From Amylostereum areolatum (taxonomy: Eukaryota; Basidiomycota; Agaricomycetes; Russulales; Stereaceae), in assembly GCA_012932865.1 (NCBI GenBank), contig SAXG01000002.1:434001-498000 (forward strand): a stretch of DNA of 64,000 nt, written 5' to 3'. Under the pieces are notes generated by a model, which was given only the letters and a program-made list of their open reading frames with translations, did no database searches and was not told where the DNA came from. The first letter of the stretch is position 1; the number at the start of each line of letters is the position of its first letter. The position numbers were made by a program, and so were the translations under genes. This document shows positions 12,801 to 22,983 of this stretch, piece by piece.

Positions 12801-13607
12801 CAGCTTTCGTCGCTCCGCTGCCTCTGCCGCCGCGCCGGACGATTTGGAGGATCGGTCTTCAACAATCTTCTTGGTCCTGTCCTGGTCCCGCTTCTTCATC
12901 CGCTCTGAGAACTCGTCCCGTTCCCGCAGATCCTCCAAGCGTTCCCGCTCCTTCCGCACGGCTTCATCCTCAGGTAGGTCCCCCAAGTCTTCGTCAGCTC
13001 CTGCCTCCTCTTCACGTCTCTGGGCCTCGTCAGCGTCTCCCTTCCATCGTTTTCTCGCATTTTCCTCCTCGTCGCTCTCCCACTCCCTGGCATCGGATTC
13101 TCGCTTGCGCGTATGTCGCTCGCGCTCGCGCTTCTCCTTCCCTGCGCCCTTCGATTTGTCCTTCTTCAGCTCTGAAACACCGCTGGGACCAGCATCGTCG
13201 TCCAAAAGATACGAAAACTGTTGGGACCGTAAAGACCTTGCCTCCTTCTCAGTCTGCTTCCGTGCCAGGTCGTCTGGTCGCTTCTGCTTATGCTTCCGTG
13301 GTGCAAGGCTATACACCTGGCTGGCGAACGCGTGGGCCGCGGGAGAATCTGGGAGACCGGATGCATTGAGTGCGGAGAAGAGGGAATCGGGCGACTTGGA
13401 AGAAGAAGCTGGTAGTCAATATGTAGAGTGAGCATGTAGTTTGATTATATGGCATAGGAACGCACCTGACGCTATGACATAGTCAACGATGCTCTTGTCT
13501 GAGAGACCAAAGAACTAGAAGATGTGTCAGATATGTCGTTTGGAGAAGGATGTATAACAAACCTGGAGGGCATTGTCGGAGATGTAGCGTTCGAGGTCGG
13601 ATGGCAT
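9869..13607 (-). CDS. prp2: Spliceosomal DEAH-box RNA helicase PRP2/DHX16
   Basis: ATP-dependent helicase that remodels the activated spliceosome before the first transesterification. The start at 13607 gives [15 protein letters not shown], two short exons follow, and then a long charged N-terminal exon (13316-12240) full of Lys/Glu/Arg. Helicase motifs are visible: [12 protein letters not shown] (motif I), CTQPRRVAA (Ia), DEAHERT (II), [10 protein letters not shown] (III), [10 protein letters not shown], and [12 protein letters not shown]. The HA2/OB regions follow (10843-10256), and the last exon carries the DHX16-type C-terminus with [19 protein letters not shown]. The stop is at 9869-9871. 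At least seven introns of ordinary size interrupt the helicase core. The long N-terminus and C-terminal wording favour PRP2 over the related PRP16, PRP22 and PRP43. Confidence 0.92.
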
Positions 13608-13977
13608 GGATGGCGTTTGTAGGGCGACCCCGGCGGCGCCGACTTGCCATCCGACCAAGTCCAAATTCGCACGGTTACATTTATGAAAAACACGATCACG
13701 GGACAGGCTGGCAACGGCTGGCTTTCGTTAACGTTTGTCGACCCAAACCACGACCATCGTTGGTCGCTCGCGCCCGTATTTATTTATCGCGACACCTTCT
13801 CCAACCCTTCCTCCAGTCTCTTTCCATACCGTGTTTCGAAGCCATCATCATCGGGTTCCGTACGTACTAAAGCAAACTACCATAGTAACCCTTGGGTCCG
13901 TCCCAGTCTCTCCGTCTCCGAATTGTGCGTTTACTGATGCTCCGTCTTATGTATGTTCAGCTTTGCTATCTCCCGTC
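13608..13977. promoter_or_regulatory. Divergent promoter region between PRP2 and the pRiA4b-like gene
   Basis: 370 bp between two divergent starts. It contains C/T-rich stretches around 13800-13850 and 13895-13925, typical of basidiomycete promoters, but no canonical TATA box that I can place with confidence. Short ORFs here are not conserved-looking. Confidence 0.5.
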
Positions 13978-15124
13978 ATGGCTACCGCTCCGGGCAATAA
14001 ACGACCTCGCAACAATAGCACCAGCACGGCGGAGCACTCCAAACATCCCAAAGGTCCTGACCCTTACCTGACCCTTCCATCACCTACTTCTCGATTTATC
14101 ACTCTCAATTTTCAACTCTGTCGCTTCAAACGTGTTTTTCGCATCGTTCGCGTTCCCCTCAATTACAGTTTTGCCAACCTACACACCCTCATCCAATTCC
14201 TCTTTGGCTGGTCCGACTCTCATGCACACGCTGCAGAAGTCTACGACAACGTCGAGCTCTACAAGACCAAAAAAGGGGAGATCAAAAATTGCGGGCGTCC
14301 CCACCGTATCGAACTGGAAATGTATAACGAGCGGGTTGCAGCGGGGCATGATGCATGATGCCTACCGCCCTAGAGGAAACTATCCAATATGGAGGGTTAG
14401 TACGAGGGCGGGGAACGGCTACGGTTTTGGCGATTACGAAGAGAAGTTGGATTGGGAGGTGACTCTCAACCAAGTGTGGAACCGTAACGAGGAGCAAAAC
14501 GCGAGTTTTGCAAACGAGGGTGATAGCCCCAACGAGGATATTGCCATCAAGAACACCTACGATTTTGGAGGTGCAGATTCATTGTTTCATCGTCGTCGTC
14601 GAACTAACCCATGTTTCTAATACAGCTTCATGGGAAGTGCACATCTCTACTCACGAGCAAGATATATTTTGGAAGAGGGGTGAACCTTCCAATCTCCCCC
14701 TAATCGTCAAGGCCAACGGTGCAGTACGCAATTGCTTTGCCCTCATTCCCTAGCCCAGCCACTCACTTCAGTGGTTATGCCACGCACGAAGACCCTGGCT
14801 CCGACGACGACATCGACGTAGGTTTCGCTTGGTCCTCATTATGCAAAGACTCGTTGCTGAATTCTCTCCCAAGGACGAGGTCGATTCCCATAATGAAGCC
14901 TATCGCTCCACTCATGTACACTCCATGATGCTTTTGCCAAATACTGCTCCGGCGAAATTCGCTCTGTCATACTAGAGCACAAATTAGATGTCTTCACCAA
15001 GGCCGAGGAGGCGGAGAAGCAAAAGGAGTGGCGTCGACGCGACAAAGGAAAAGCTCAGGGCTCGAAAGGAAGCTGGATGGAGCGATATCGACAACGACGA
15101 TTGCAAGGACACAGACGAGGATGA
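13978..15124 (+). pseudogene. Plasmid pRiA4b ORF-3-like protein, frame-disrupted
   Basis: Member of the PRiA4_ORF3-like family, named after a plasmid protein and common in basidiomycetes; molecular role unknown. The start MATAPGNKRPRNN precedes the conserved core: FQLCRFKRVFRIVRVPLNYSF, then FANLHTLIQFLFGWSDSHAH, then NTYDFG spliced (intron about 14571-14626) to ASWEVHI. The reading frame breaks at 14347-14360, where CATGATG is duplicated in tandem; counting one copy only gives GHDAYRPRGN in one frame. A second break appears near 14918-14930: upstream reads NEAYRSTH and the matching continuation, DAFAKYCSGEIRS then HKLDVFTKAEEAEKQKE, lies in another frame. The stop of that tail is at 15122-15124. 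Two independent breaks suggest a decayed gene rather than one sequencing slip. Confidence 0.66.
14347..14360. repeat. 7-bp tandem duplication CATGATG x2
   Basis: Two head-to-tail copies of CATGATG inside the coding exon of the pRiA4b-like gene. The extra 7 bp shifts the frame and brings a stop directly after the duplication. The flanking coding sequence is in frame again if one copy is ignored, which makes it a likely replication-slippage insertion. Confidence 0.85.
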
Positions 15125-15665
15125 TTCTGGCGATGCTGCTAGTGGGACGAAGACCAGGTCGACGGCGAACAAGGAGGGGCTAACCGCGTCGCCGAGCCCG
15201 CAGATGGTGATTAGTATGGCATTCGGTGTAATATCTGTTACTTTCCTCCTATATATAGGTATCGAACCTAAGCATATAGAGGAACACGGGGAAGGCATGC
15301 TAACAGATAATGGGTCCTTCCTTGTCACGGATGACACTATCGTCGGCGAAGATGGTCGCGATGGCCACATCTTCGCCCAAGAGGATGAGGAAGAACAGGG
15401 TCACGAGGACGAAGAGAGAGAGGGCGAAGAGGGAGAAGGCGAAGAGGAAGAGGGCGAAGACCCCCAGCTGGTTGCTCTCAAGATGATGGTCTTGACCGTG
15501 CAACTGATGGGCATACGTGCTCCTTCGATGTTGACAGCGGCCGCGGAAATGGCGTTCGCGGTGGCAGACGCTGTGCGCAATGGAGACGACGATGATATCA
15601 ACGCGACGTTGCGCGCTATGTCCATGACTTTGCCAGTCATGGCTATACTTCATGCACGCTGCTAG
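14988..15665 (+). CDS. Acidic ORF overlapping the pRiA4b-like tail (uncertain)
   Basis: Continuous 225-codon ORF starting at the ATG at 14988. It overlaps the last 137 bp of the pRiA4b-like tail in another frame. The N-terminal part is basic (RPRRRRSKRSG) and then acidic (SDIDNDDCKDTDEDDSGD). A hydrophobic stretch (MAFGVISVTFLLYIGI) follows, then a long Glu/Gly run (15385-15465), and an Ala/Met-rich end. The Asp/Ser-rich portion resembles the acidic tails that pRiA4b-like proteins often carry, so this may be a further frame-shifted remnant of the same gene rather than a separate gene. I recognise no domain. There is no evident promoter of its own. Confidence 0.3.
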   Translation: MSSPRPRRRRSKRSGVDATKEKLRARKEAGWSDIDNDDCKDTDEDDSGDAASGTKTRSTANKEGLTASPSPQMVISMAFGVISVTFLLYIGIEPKHIEEHGEGMLTDNGSFLVTDDTIVGEDGRDGHIFAQEDEEEQGHEDEEREGEEGEGEEEEGEDPQLVALKMMVLTVQLMGIRAPSMLTAAAEMAFAVADAVRNGDDDDINATLRAMSMTLPVMAILHARC

Positions 15666-15809
15666 ATCTAGATGACTGAATAGACGGGCAAGGCATAATC
15701 ATATCCACATAACAGCCCCTCAGCGGTGGGCAACTAATCCTTTACATACTTGTTACATATATTTACAATGTTCATCCTTGATCATAATATCTCTGAGATT
15801 GCGGAGCAT
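15125..15809. other. Region without a confident gene
   Basis: Covered up to 15665 by the uncertain acidic ORF. After that come about 145 bp of AT-richer sequence that must include the 3' end of the DUF427 gene coming from the other strand. Nothing else was recognised. Confidence 0.4.
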
Positions 15810-16307
15810 TCACGCGAACTGCACCTTGTTCTGAGAGGATGTTTTGATCAACAAGATACCACAGATATGGGTGTAAGCGTGGTCTACCTTGTAGAAAGCC
15901 ACGTGGTCTTTAATGTGGGAAGCCTTCGAGCTGGGGCTGGGGTAGTACCTACGCACGCCGTTAATTCACCGATGTGCAAGTAGAGCCACGCAGCACAAAC
16001 CAGGCGATGTCGGAGATGTCCTTTCCATCCACAGATGCATCATAGTAGGCAGCAGTACTGGGACGCGTCAGATCTACGGGTATTTAACCGGGAAGATCGC
16101 AGAGACTCACCCCTTCCAGGGGCATACCGATCTGTGGGTGGCAAGTCAGAGTCGCAATCCCACGATAAACGGGACGGGAACTTACGAAGTCGCCGATTTG
16201 CTGAAGAGCTCAGTCTTCACATCGGAGGGGGGGAAGTAGTGGTTACCCTCGACGACCACAGTGTTGTTGGAGTCAGCAATGACGAGACCGTTGGCGATGA
16301 CCTGCAT
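15810..16307 (-). CDS. DUF427 domain protein
   Basis: Small protein of about 94 residues consisting almost only of a DUF427 domain, a compact beta-fold of unknown function common in bacteria and fungi. The start at 16307 gives MQVIANGLVIADSNNTVVVEGNHYF, followed by PPSDVK. Three later exons give SVCPWKGTAAYYDASVDG, the domain's most conserved block with its CPWKG motif, then YYPSPSSKASHIKDHVAFYK and NKVQFA. The stop is at 15810-15812. Introns are short and GT-AG, with one junction after DISDIAW less clear. The upstream sequence to 16420 is C/T-rich, consistent with a promoter and 5' leader. No neighbouring gene suggests a pathway. Confidence 0.82.
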
Positions 16308-16910
16308 GATGATAATGGACGTGGAGAAGAAAGGTGGAAGAAAAGCTGGTGAGAGAAGAGTATTCGATGTGAAGGTGGTGAGACTGGTTGCTGTCGACGA
16401 CCGTCTGGAGATCGCGACTTTATACGCCCAGGGTGAGGGCTATTTCAGGCAGTGTAGGTGCTGAGACATCACGGCACGTGATGTGGCTTACAGGATGTCG
16501 GCGTAATCCCCAGACCCTGCGCAAGGGCGTCGCGGACTGAAGGAGGCAGCTTGATCTCCTTCACAGGCAGATGCTGTTTGATCCATCTGATGGTTGGAAG
16601 GTCGCTCTGGCAAGCAGGGCCCCCGGCGGAGACGGTGCGATGATGGCCCGACGCCAAATCGAAAGGAAAGCCTGATCAATGCAATCATGGCGCGCGCGAA
16701 GGCGGTGTGCGAGGCGATTGGCGTTTCGACGGTTTACATCTGTCCCAGAGGGGAACCGCAGTGATAGGTTTGCCAGATCGCGAAGCGCAACTTGCTTGCT
16801 GGAGAAAGAAGTCGAAAAGATGGGATACAACATCGCGATCTGGTCAGGATACATGCACAGCCGCATACAAACGCCGCCGAACCCACGAAATCCGCAAACC
16901 TGCGATACAT
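16308..16910. other. Intergenic region between DUF427 and ING genes
   Basis: About 600 bp. A minus-strand reading frame at 16657-16469 (IRWIKQHLPVKEIKLPPSVRDAL) looks mildly coding-like and could be an exon of a gene I cannot reconstruct. No start, domain or second exon could be tied to it. The stretch also holds the DUF427 promoter. Confidence 0.3.
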
Positions 16911-18144
16911 CTACCGTTTTTTCTTCTTGTGCCGCTCGATACCATTTACGGTTACAGTTGGAAATCCCTTCTTAACACAGGTTTCGCAATACCAAACCTC
17001 GGGGAGCGGCGGCTTGACGTTAACACACGATAGATGGAACTGGAACGAGATTGGGAATCAGTACTGACGCGAGACGGTCGCGAAGAAGGAAATCGCACCC
17101 ATTGTCGGTCGCAGTCGTCGTTATCGCATCCAATCATCTACACCGCGCAGGGTTGGTGAGCAACGAATGATGATGAAGTTCACATGCGCAGATATATACC
17201 TCTCCAAACGAGGGCCTGAGACAGAAACAGTAAAGGTTCTTGTCTTCGCTGTCTTCACCGTCATCGCCCATCTCGTCTACGTCGTCCTCGCCTTCTGCAT
17301 CCTCGTCATGCCCGATCGGAGAGGGCGAAGGCGCTTTTCGACCACGAGCCGGGGAAGGCCGGTGCGACGTCTGGTGAGTAATACGCGTTCGAGTGGGGAT
17401 TGCCATTGGCGCCGGGCTGGGTAGCTTGATGGCATTCACAGATGCAGTTGCTGTGATTTTGCGACCTAATCCATGAAACAGAGTCACATATATAGAGCAA
17501 GTACAGGTGTGAGAAAGGCCGTACGTTTGGGTGCGGGTGCAATAACGGGCGCACTGGGTGCCACGGGAGTGATAGGAACGGCTTCCGGTAACGAAATGGA
17601 CGCAGAACGGAAACTTTCGTTCATCTGTTGCGCCGCACTGCGACTGGTGGACACAAATGATGAGTTGAGTTGGCTGGTATCCTCTCCCTGAAGAGCGAGA
17701 ACCCGACCCAGGTCATGATCAAGGCGCGCGCGAGTACGAGCAATAAGGTCGTCGATGCGCTCCGCGAGCTTGATCTTCTCTTCGCAGAGTTTATCTGCCT
17801 CGGCATAATATTCTGCGATCTTCTGGGGAATCTGATTGTCTTTGGTAGTCATCTCCGCCGTACCAGCGCGGAGCGAGTGGCGGACGTATTTCGTGCCCTC
17901 TTTCTGAATCTCTTGTTGGAGCTCTGAGCCGGACGACTGAATATAGACACGAGAGAATAGGAAAGAAAAGGCCTACCTTGAAAACGCGCATCTTTGTACT
18001 TGATTTCAAACAAGAGATGTTGGACCTCGTTGGGTAGGTTGTCGAGAGCTGAACATGACAAAGTGAGTGGAACTATTGTCAACTACTGTGGCACCGGAAC
18101 CTACAGTTAATGTAATCCGCCGCGACAGCAGCAGCTTCTTCCAT
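16911..18144 (-). CDS. ING-family PHD-finger chromatin protein (YNG/PHO23-type)
   Basis: Subunit of a histone acetyltransferase or deacetylase complex; the C-terminal PHD finger of this family reads H3K4 methylation. The start at 18144 gives MEEAAAVAADYIN, then LDNLPNEVQHLLFEIKYKD (the ING N-terminal helical domain), an exon ending MTTKDNQIPQKIAEYYAE, and a Leu-zipper-like helix ending around DLGRVLALQGEDTSQLNSS. A Pro/Ala-rich linker follows. The PHD finger is split over three exons: LYCFCLRPSFGE, MIGCDNDDCDRQW, and FHLSCVNVKPPLPEVWYCETC, giving the full C4HC3 set and the aromatic-cage Met/Asp/Trp positions. It ends in a basic tail, HKKKKR. Whether it belongs to NuA4, NuA3 or Rpd3L cannot be decided here. 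Confidence 0.88.
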
Positions 18145-18424
18145 GATAGTAAGATGCCGTTGTCCCACAAGAAGAACAAGTATGAATTGGTGTTACGGTA
18201 CGTTGCCGTGGCGGTCAAGAGAAAGGAGCGCAAGCCGCGAAAGCGCGTCCGTCCGATCAGGCACGTGATCAATTATGTGCTCGGAAGTCGGAAAGTCCAG
18301 CTGAGCAGACCTGTTCGTGTTCTCCTCCTCCCCAGCCAAACGACGACCTCCATCTCCGAACGAGCTTTTCTTTATATATCTTGCAGCTCTTTGTCGACGT
18401 ACCCCGCCTTTGCGGGGAAGAACT
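18145..18424. promoter_or_regulatory. Divergent promoter between ING gene and mitochondrial carrier
   Basis: 280 bp shared by two divergent genes. It contains a CACGTGATC motif at about 18262-18270 (E-box-like) and a TTTATATA element at 18369-18376, 49 bp before the carrier start, which is a plausible TATA box for the + strand gene. Confidence 0.5.
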
Positions 18425-19750
18425 ATGCCCTCAGGCGGGACCCAATGGACTGCAAACAGCATGATCGGCATGTCCTTTGACGTACTTCTTATTCAATATC
18501 GCAAGCACTCATCCTTGTCCGCGTCTCACAGCTGGCGCAGGCGGTGGTCTCGTAGCCAGTGTTGCCACATGTCCTCTAGACGTCATCAAAACAAAGCTTC
18601 AGGCGCAGAGAGCAGCGCACGGTCAAGCAGACTATCTCGGAGTCTCTGGTGCGTCGACTCATTTTCGTCTCACTAATCTCGTCGTCTGACCCGCTCAATG
18701 GCGTGATCCCCTCCCTCCGCGTTCCTCAGCGACCATTCGCAACATCGTACAGCACGACGGGCTGCGAGGGCTCTATCGTGGGCTCGGTCCGACCATCTTG
18801 GGGTATCTTCCGACGTGGGCCATCTACTTTGCCGTCTACGATGGAATCAAGGCGACGTTTGGCCAGCCTCCGCTGTCCGACCCTCACGAGCGGGATCAAG
18901 AACGTCTATACCCCGCCCCCTCGGCGAAGGGCTATCAACCCGTCATCCGCGAGCATCCCTGGTCGCTCCACATTCTATCCGCCATGACTGCAGGCGCTAC
19001 GAGCACCATATGCACCAATCCCCTCTGGGTCATCAAAACGCGCTTCATGGTACGACCCTCCCCTTGGCTTCTGGTCGACCCATTTGCTGACGGAGCGACA
19101 CCAGACACAATCCCGCACCGAGACACGCTACCGTCACACCGTTGACGCCGCAATGACCATCTACCGAACCGAGGGCTTCCGCGCATTCTACCGCGGTCTG
19201 CTTCCCAGCCTTCTCGGCATCGCGCACGTCGCCGTCCAATTCCCGTTGTATGAACAGCTGAAGATCGCCGCCCGTAAGTCCGCCTTCCCGCCCTACTCCC
19301 GTGCGCAACCTCCCGTGCTGACCCGCGCGACCCTCTTCCCCAGAACGCAGCAGACCAGACTCGCCGCTTCCGCCCCATACCATCTTGCTCTGCTCTGCCA
19401 CGTCCAAGATGATTGCCTCGATGACGACGTACCCTCACGAAGTGATTCGGACGCGCCTTCAAACCCAACGACGGCTCATCGACCCAAGCATACCCCCGCG
19501 CAAGCGCTCGGGTGTCGTCGGCACCGTGAAGAAGATCCTGCATTACGAAGGCTGGCGCGGCCTGTACAAGGGTCTCTCCATCAACCTCCTCCGAACCGTG
19601 CCGAACAGCGCTGTGACGATGTTAACGTGCGTTCTTTTACATCCCGGGTCCTGCCTAGCGAGCCTCGTGCCGATGCTGACCGCCCTTCCGCTCACCAGAT
19701 ATGAACTACTGATGAGACAGCTCGCGGCCAAGAGGACAGGCCGGTCATGA
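18425..19750 (+). CDS. Mitochondrial carrier, NAD+/pyrimidine nucleotide type (NDT1/YIA6-like)
   Basis: Inner-membrane solute carrier with six helices in three repeats. Signature sequences are visible in each repeat: CPLDVIKTKLQAQ (repeat 1), NPLWVIKTRFM (repeat 2) and YPHEVIRTRLQTQ (repeat 3). The segment LGYLPTWAIYFAVYDGIK after the first repeat is typical of the NAD+/FAD/pyrimidine-nucleotide clade; the closest pattern is the yeast NAD+ transporter. The start MPSGGTQWTANSMI at 18425 is followed by an intron that appears to use a GC donor (18468-18469) and restores AGAGGGLVASVAT. At least four more short introns occur. The stop is at 19748-19750 after KRTGRS. Substrate assignment is an inference. 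Confidence 0.85.
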
Positions 19751-20277
19751 CACCTCGCATTCCTACGAGTCGCCATCAATTTACCAGTCGCACAACACTC
19801 CAGACCTCTAAGAGCCTATAGGTCACCCCTCTCCAGTGCCCCCTGTTTATCCTTCCTCGGTCACCGGACTTGCGCATATCCTGTATGATATAAACACCTT
19901 CCTTCTTTGTTTGCGTCTTTTTTTTGTCTTAACCTCACGCACCTTGTGTTAATCATGTATCAAGTACCCATCGCTGCCTCGTCTCCCACCCTCCATCTAG
20001 ATGTTCGTCGATCGTAATCGATTGCATAACTCGAAATTTACCCCCGCGGAGCGACAGAAGAATGCATATGGTGATATTGGCAATGGGCGTATTAGAACAA
20101 GGCGTAAGTCATGCGAAAAAGGAGAAGGTCTAAGTACAAAGACAAGATATAGTACGCGATTTCAGGAAGGGAATCGAAGAATTGAGTCCACCATGGACCG
20201 ATTGCATTACTGATTGCATAGGGGGGGTCATGATAGTAAAACCCAGTCGTGTAAACCTTTCAACACCTGCATTCCGC
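19751..20277. other. Convergent intergenic region
   Basis: About 530 bp between two converging genes, serving as 3' untranslated regions of both. T-rich stretches near 19917-19927 and a run of seven G at 20221-20227 are visible. No gene was recognised. Confidence 0.5.
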
Positions 20278-20822
20278 TCACTTACTCGACTCTGGCCTGG
20301 TCAGCTTACGAACGTCATCCATCGTGAATGGCTTGAAGTAAGATGGGGGTGCCGCGTTGGTGCTCAGCGTGGGGGGCCTGAGCCCGGCGAAATTGAGCGG
20401 GGCTAGAGCCTCTTTAATCTTGGCAAGGGCCGTCGGAGGGATCAGATCATTGGGGTTGGTGAAGCGATTGAACTCATTGAAGGGTTCCGCTCGGGAGACA
20501 TGAGGCGATCCTGGAAATTGAGCGCGGGCGCGGCGGGGGTGTTGCGACGGCGGTGAGGTAGGCAGCGTGGGAAGGTAAGCTGGAACCGACTTCGGCGTCT
20601 TTGGCAGGGTGGTTTGTTGCACGACGGATGGCGAGCTTGCCGAACGGGAAGCCGAAAGAGGGAAGCCAGAGGAAGACTTCGAAGGATGTGAGGAGGAGGG
20701 CGACATGAGCTGATCCTGAAAATGTCATGAATATATTGGCACAATAGAGTAGATTTTGATGGACGCACGTCACGGTGCCTATGGCTCACACCAGCCAAAC
20801 TTCCCTTGGGTGTGTTGCTCAT
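20278..20822 (-). CDS. Hypothetical Ser/Pro-rich protein
   Basis: Two exons are inferred. Exon 1 starts at 20822 with MSNTPKGSLAGVSHRHRD and ends at a GTGCGT donor. Exon 2 begins DQLMSPSSSHPSKSSSG after a TTTCAG acceptor. The product is about 160 residues: a disordered Ser/Pro/Thr-rich half with several SP/TP sites, then FNEFNRFTNPNDLIPPTALAKI, and a C-terminal KPFTMDDVRKLTRPESSK that looks like a short helical motif. No domain is recognised. Good splice sites and the composition change between halves favour a real gene over a chance frame. Confidence 0.5.
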
Positions 20823-20967
20823 CACCTTCTGCACCTACTTCTAGTGAGGTCGATTGTAGCTGAGCGCTGATGAAGAGAGTCCTTACTCTGATGATAGGAA
20901 ATAGCTTTGAAGGGGGTGAGGGAGATGATCAGAGGACACCCGGAATGCTTTTGAATGTTGAGCAATG

Positions 20968-22807
20968 CCTAGGTTCGGAACAAGCCGCCGTTCACAGCCC
21001 GCTTCGCTCTCCGCTTCACTCCTGTGAAGGGGCTTGCTGCAGGGTCCGAGAATAAAGGGAGTCCATTGGGACACTGTAGCGTACTCTTCGTCACTCCGAT
21101 CCACTATATTATATGGGCAATATTAATCATCGGGTTCGACTCTCAAAGTCTCCCAGCCACACCATGATGAAAGTTGAAGGCTTTGATGTGATACATGACC
21201 AGAGATTACCCTTAAGACCGGAATATTTTGAATGGCCTGTCAAATATTCATTTGATGCACACACTGTGGGATAATCTACTAGCACGGTAACTTCAACACC
21301 CTCTCGAGACTCGTCGTATTTTTGAAGCATCACGGTGCATCGGTGGATGTACGATCATAAGATCCTGGCCCCGATGAACGCAAACGCGTACTTGGGATGT
21401 CACGTGCATCGGTGGCGCCAACGCTCACCGCGGGCAGAAGTCCATTTTTTCGGAGTCGAAACGTATTCGAAACGGGCGACGAAAGTACAAATACCAATCG
21501 TGTTTTTACCTGGACAAAACACATTCCAAACATGTCCTTTCAGGCACATGTTCCTGCCTCGTGTACCCTCCTAAAACTTGAGGTTTCCGCCATGGGCAGC
21601 TATGAGTTGAAATAAAACCTTTTAGGACCATATTCTCCCTAAATTAAGCAGTTAGAAACCGGTTCCCCAAGGAGAATCAGTTTCAATTAGGAAAAGATCC
21701 GCCAAAAATTGCCCCGAAGCTTCTAATTTCAGATCAATCACTGCTCGTGGCGGAAATTTCTAGTTTTGGAAGGGTACATGAGGCAGGAACATGTGCCTGA
21801 AAGGACATGTTTGGAATGTGTTTTGTCCAGGTAAAAACACGATTAGTATTTGTACTTTCGTCGCTCGTTTCGAATGCATTTCGACTCCGAAAAAATGGAC
21901 TTCCGCCCGCGGTGGCTGCTGAGTGTCGAAAGTACACGCGAGCTCGTGCCGTTGATTTCGAGGAAGAGACCGAAGAGGAAGGGAAATAGATTGGTTGTGC
22001 TGTCCCGCACGAAAGCCATCACACTGATCACAAGTGCAAGTGTCTGGGCCGGCAAACATTAGAAAATGACTGAACATAGCGACAGAGAGCACGCACAAAT
22101 ATACCAGGGTTCCATGTAAAACCCTTGCTCTTCCACTCTGCGCCGGTTTCACCCATGAACTCGGCTGTCTCACCTCCGTCTTCGCCCTCGCCCTCGTCCT
22201 CGTCCCCGTTTCCTGCTCCCCACTCCGTCAGGTTCATCTTCGTTTTCTGCGCCGCAGGCCTTGCTGCCAGACCCCGGCGGCGCATCCTTTCGAATGCGAC
22301 ACTCCCGTCGCCATTTTCGGTACTCGTTCGGGGCCATCATGAACAGCATGAGCAGGCTGCATAGGAACGAAGCTATAAGCTCGTACTTGGCCGCGATAAG
22401 TTGATAGTGAGCTTCTTGTCGTCCATTGACGCACGACGCGACGCGAGCCGCTGCTGAACGACGCGTCGTAGATTGTGACGGTACGTGCCGCGAATGCATT
22501 ACTCAATGTAACGCAGCGTGACTCTCTTCACCCAACTTTGCAGGCAGACTTGTCGGGCCGTGACCAGATGTGACCATGGCGGTTTGAGCAATCCAATGAT
22601 CATTGGGCCACCAAAAAAGGGGGGGTAAATCGGAAGTATAGGTAAAGATATTTAAAATGATATGCGGATGTAAAAAGTGCCAATTGAGGACGGGATGAAG
22701 GAGCTAAAGTCGACAGACCGAGTCCATGCTTTTCGCGTACTCTGCAGCAAGCCCCTCTGCGAGGTGCCCGCGGGACGCGGCCCGGAGCAAGGGCTTGCTC
22801 CGAACCT
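20968..22807. repeat. Outer inverted repeat pair flanking the foldback element
   Basis: A sequence at about 20968-21040 (AGGTTCGGAACAAGCC ... GGGGCTTGCTGCAGGGT) recurs inverted at about 22737-22807 (ACTCTGCAGCAAGCCCC ... GCAAGGGCTTGCTCCGAACCT). The two copies share their ends but differ in the middle. Each is itself partly palindromic. They enclose the foldback repeat at 21426-21914, suggesting dispersed repeats or the termini of a degenerate element of about 1.8 kb. Confidence 0.5.
21426..21914. mobile_element. Foldback (long inverted repeat) element, MITE-like
   Basis: Two inverted arms, about 21426-21605 and 21739-21914, are roughly 180 bp each and about 90% or more identical by eye; a 130-bp AT-rich spacer separates them. 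Both arms translate outward-in to nearly the same peptide, with FFRSRN, FTWTKHIPNMSFQAHVPASC and a C-terminal LKLE or PKLE, differing by only a few substitutions. This may be a piece of an ancestral coding sequence captured twice, or simply recent duplication. No transposase is nearby. The arms could form a strong hairpin. Target-site duplications could not be fixed. Confidence 0.6.
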
Positions 22808-22983
22808 AGCTTTCGATGCGGATGTGAAGACAACAAGCGGTTCTTCCTACCCGATCTCGACCACCAACGAATTCGCAATTCTCCATCGGGCGTGGTCCGT
22901 GCGCGCGAGCGAGCGCACGTATTGAATTAGATTTAACTTCTTCGTTGTCGGATCATCAAAGTCCACCGTACGAACCCACGATG
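21940..22983. other. Gene-poor stretch with unrecognised minus-strand frames
   Basis: Several overlapping minus-strand frames at 22500-22030 are rich in Arg, Glu and Gly (for example NGDEDEGEGEDGGETAEF) and partly look coding, with possible short introns. I could not assemble a gene or recognise a domain. From 22600 the sequence is intergenic in character, and it includes one copy of the outer inverted repeat. Confidence 0.3.

Noticed and set aside
12769..13431. 220-codon + strand frame opposite PRP2
   Set aside because: Antisense of the charged PRP2 N-terminus; Arg/Ser composition follows from the reverse complement of Glu/Lys codons.
21130..21160. Possible tRNA T-arm (GGGTTCGACTC)
   Set aside because: No matching acceptor, D or anticodon stem could be found around it.
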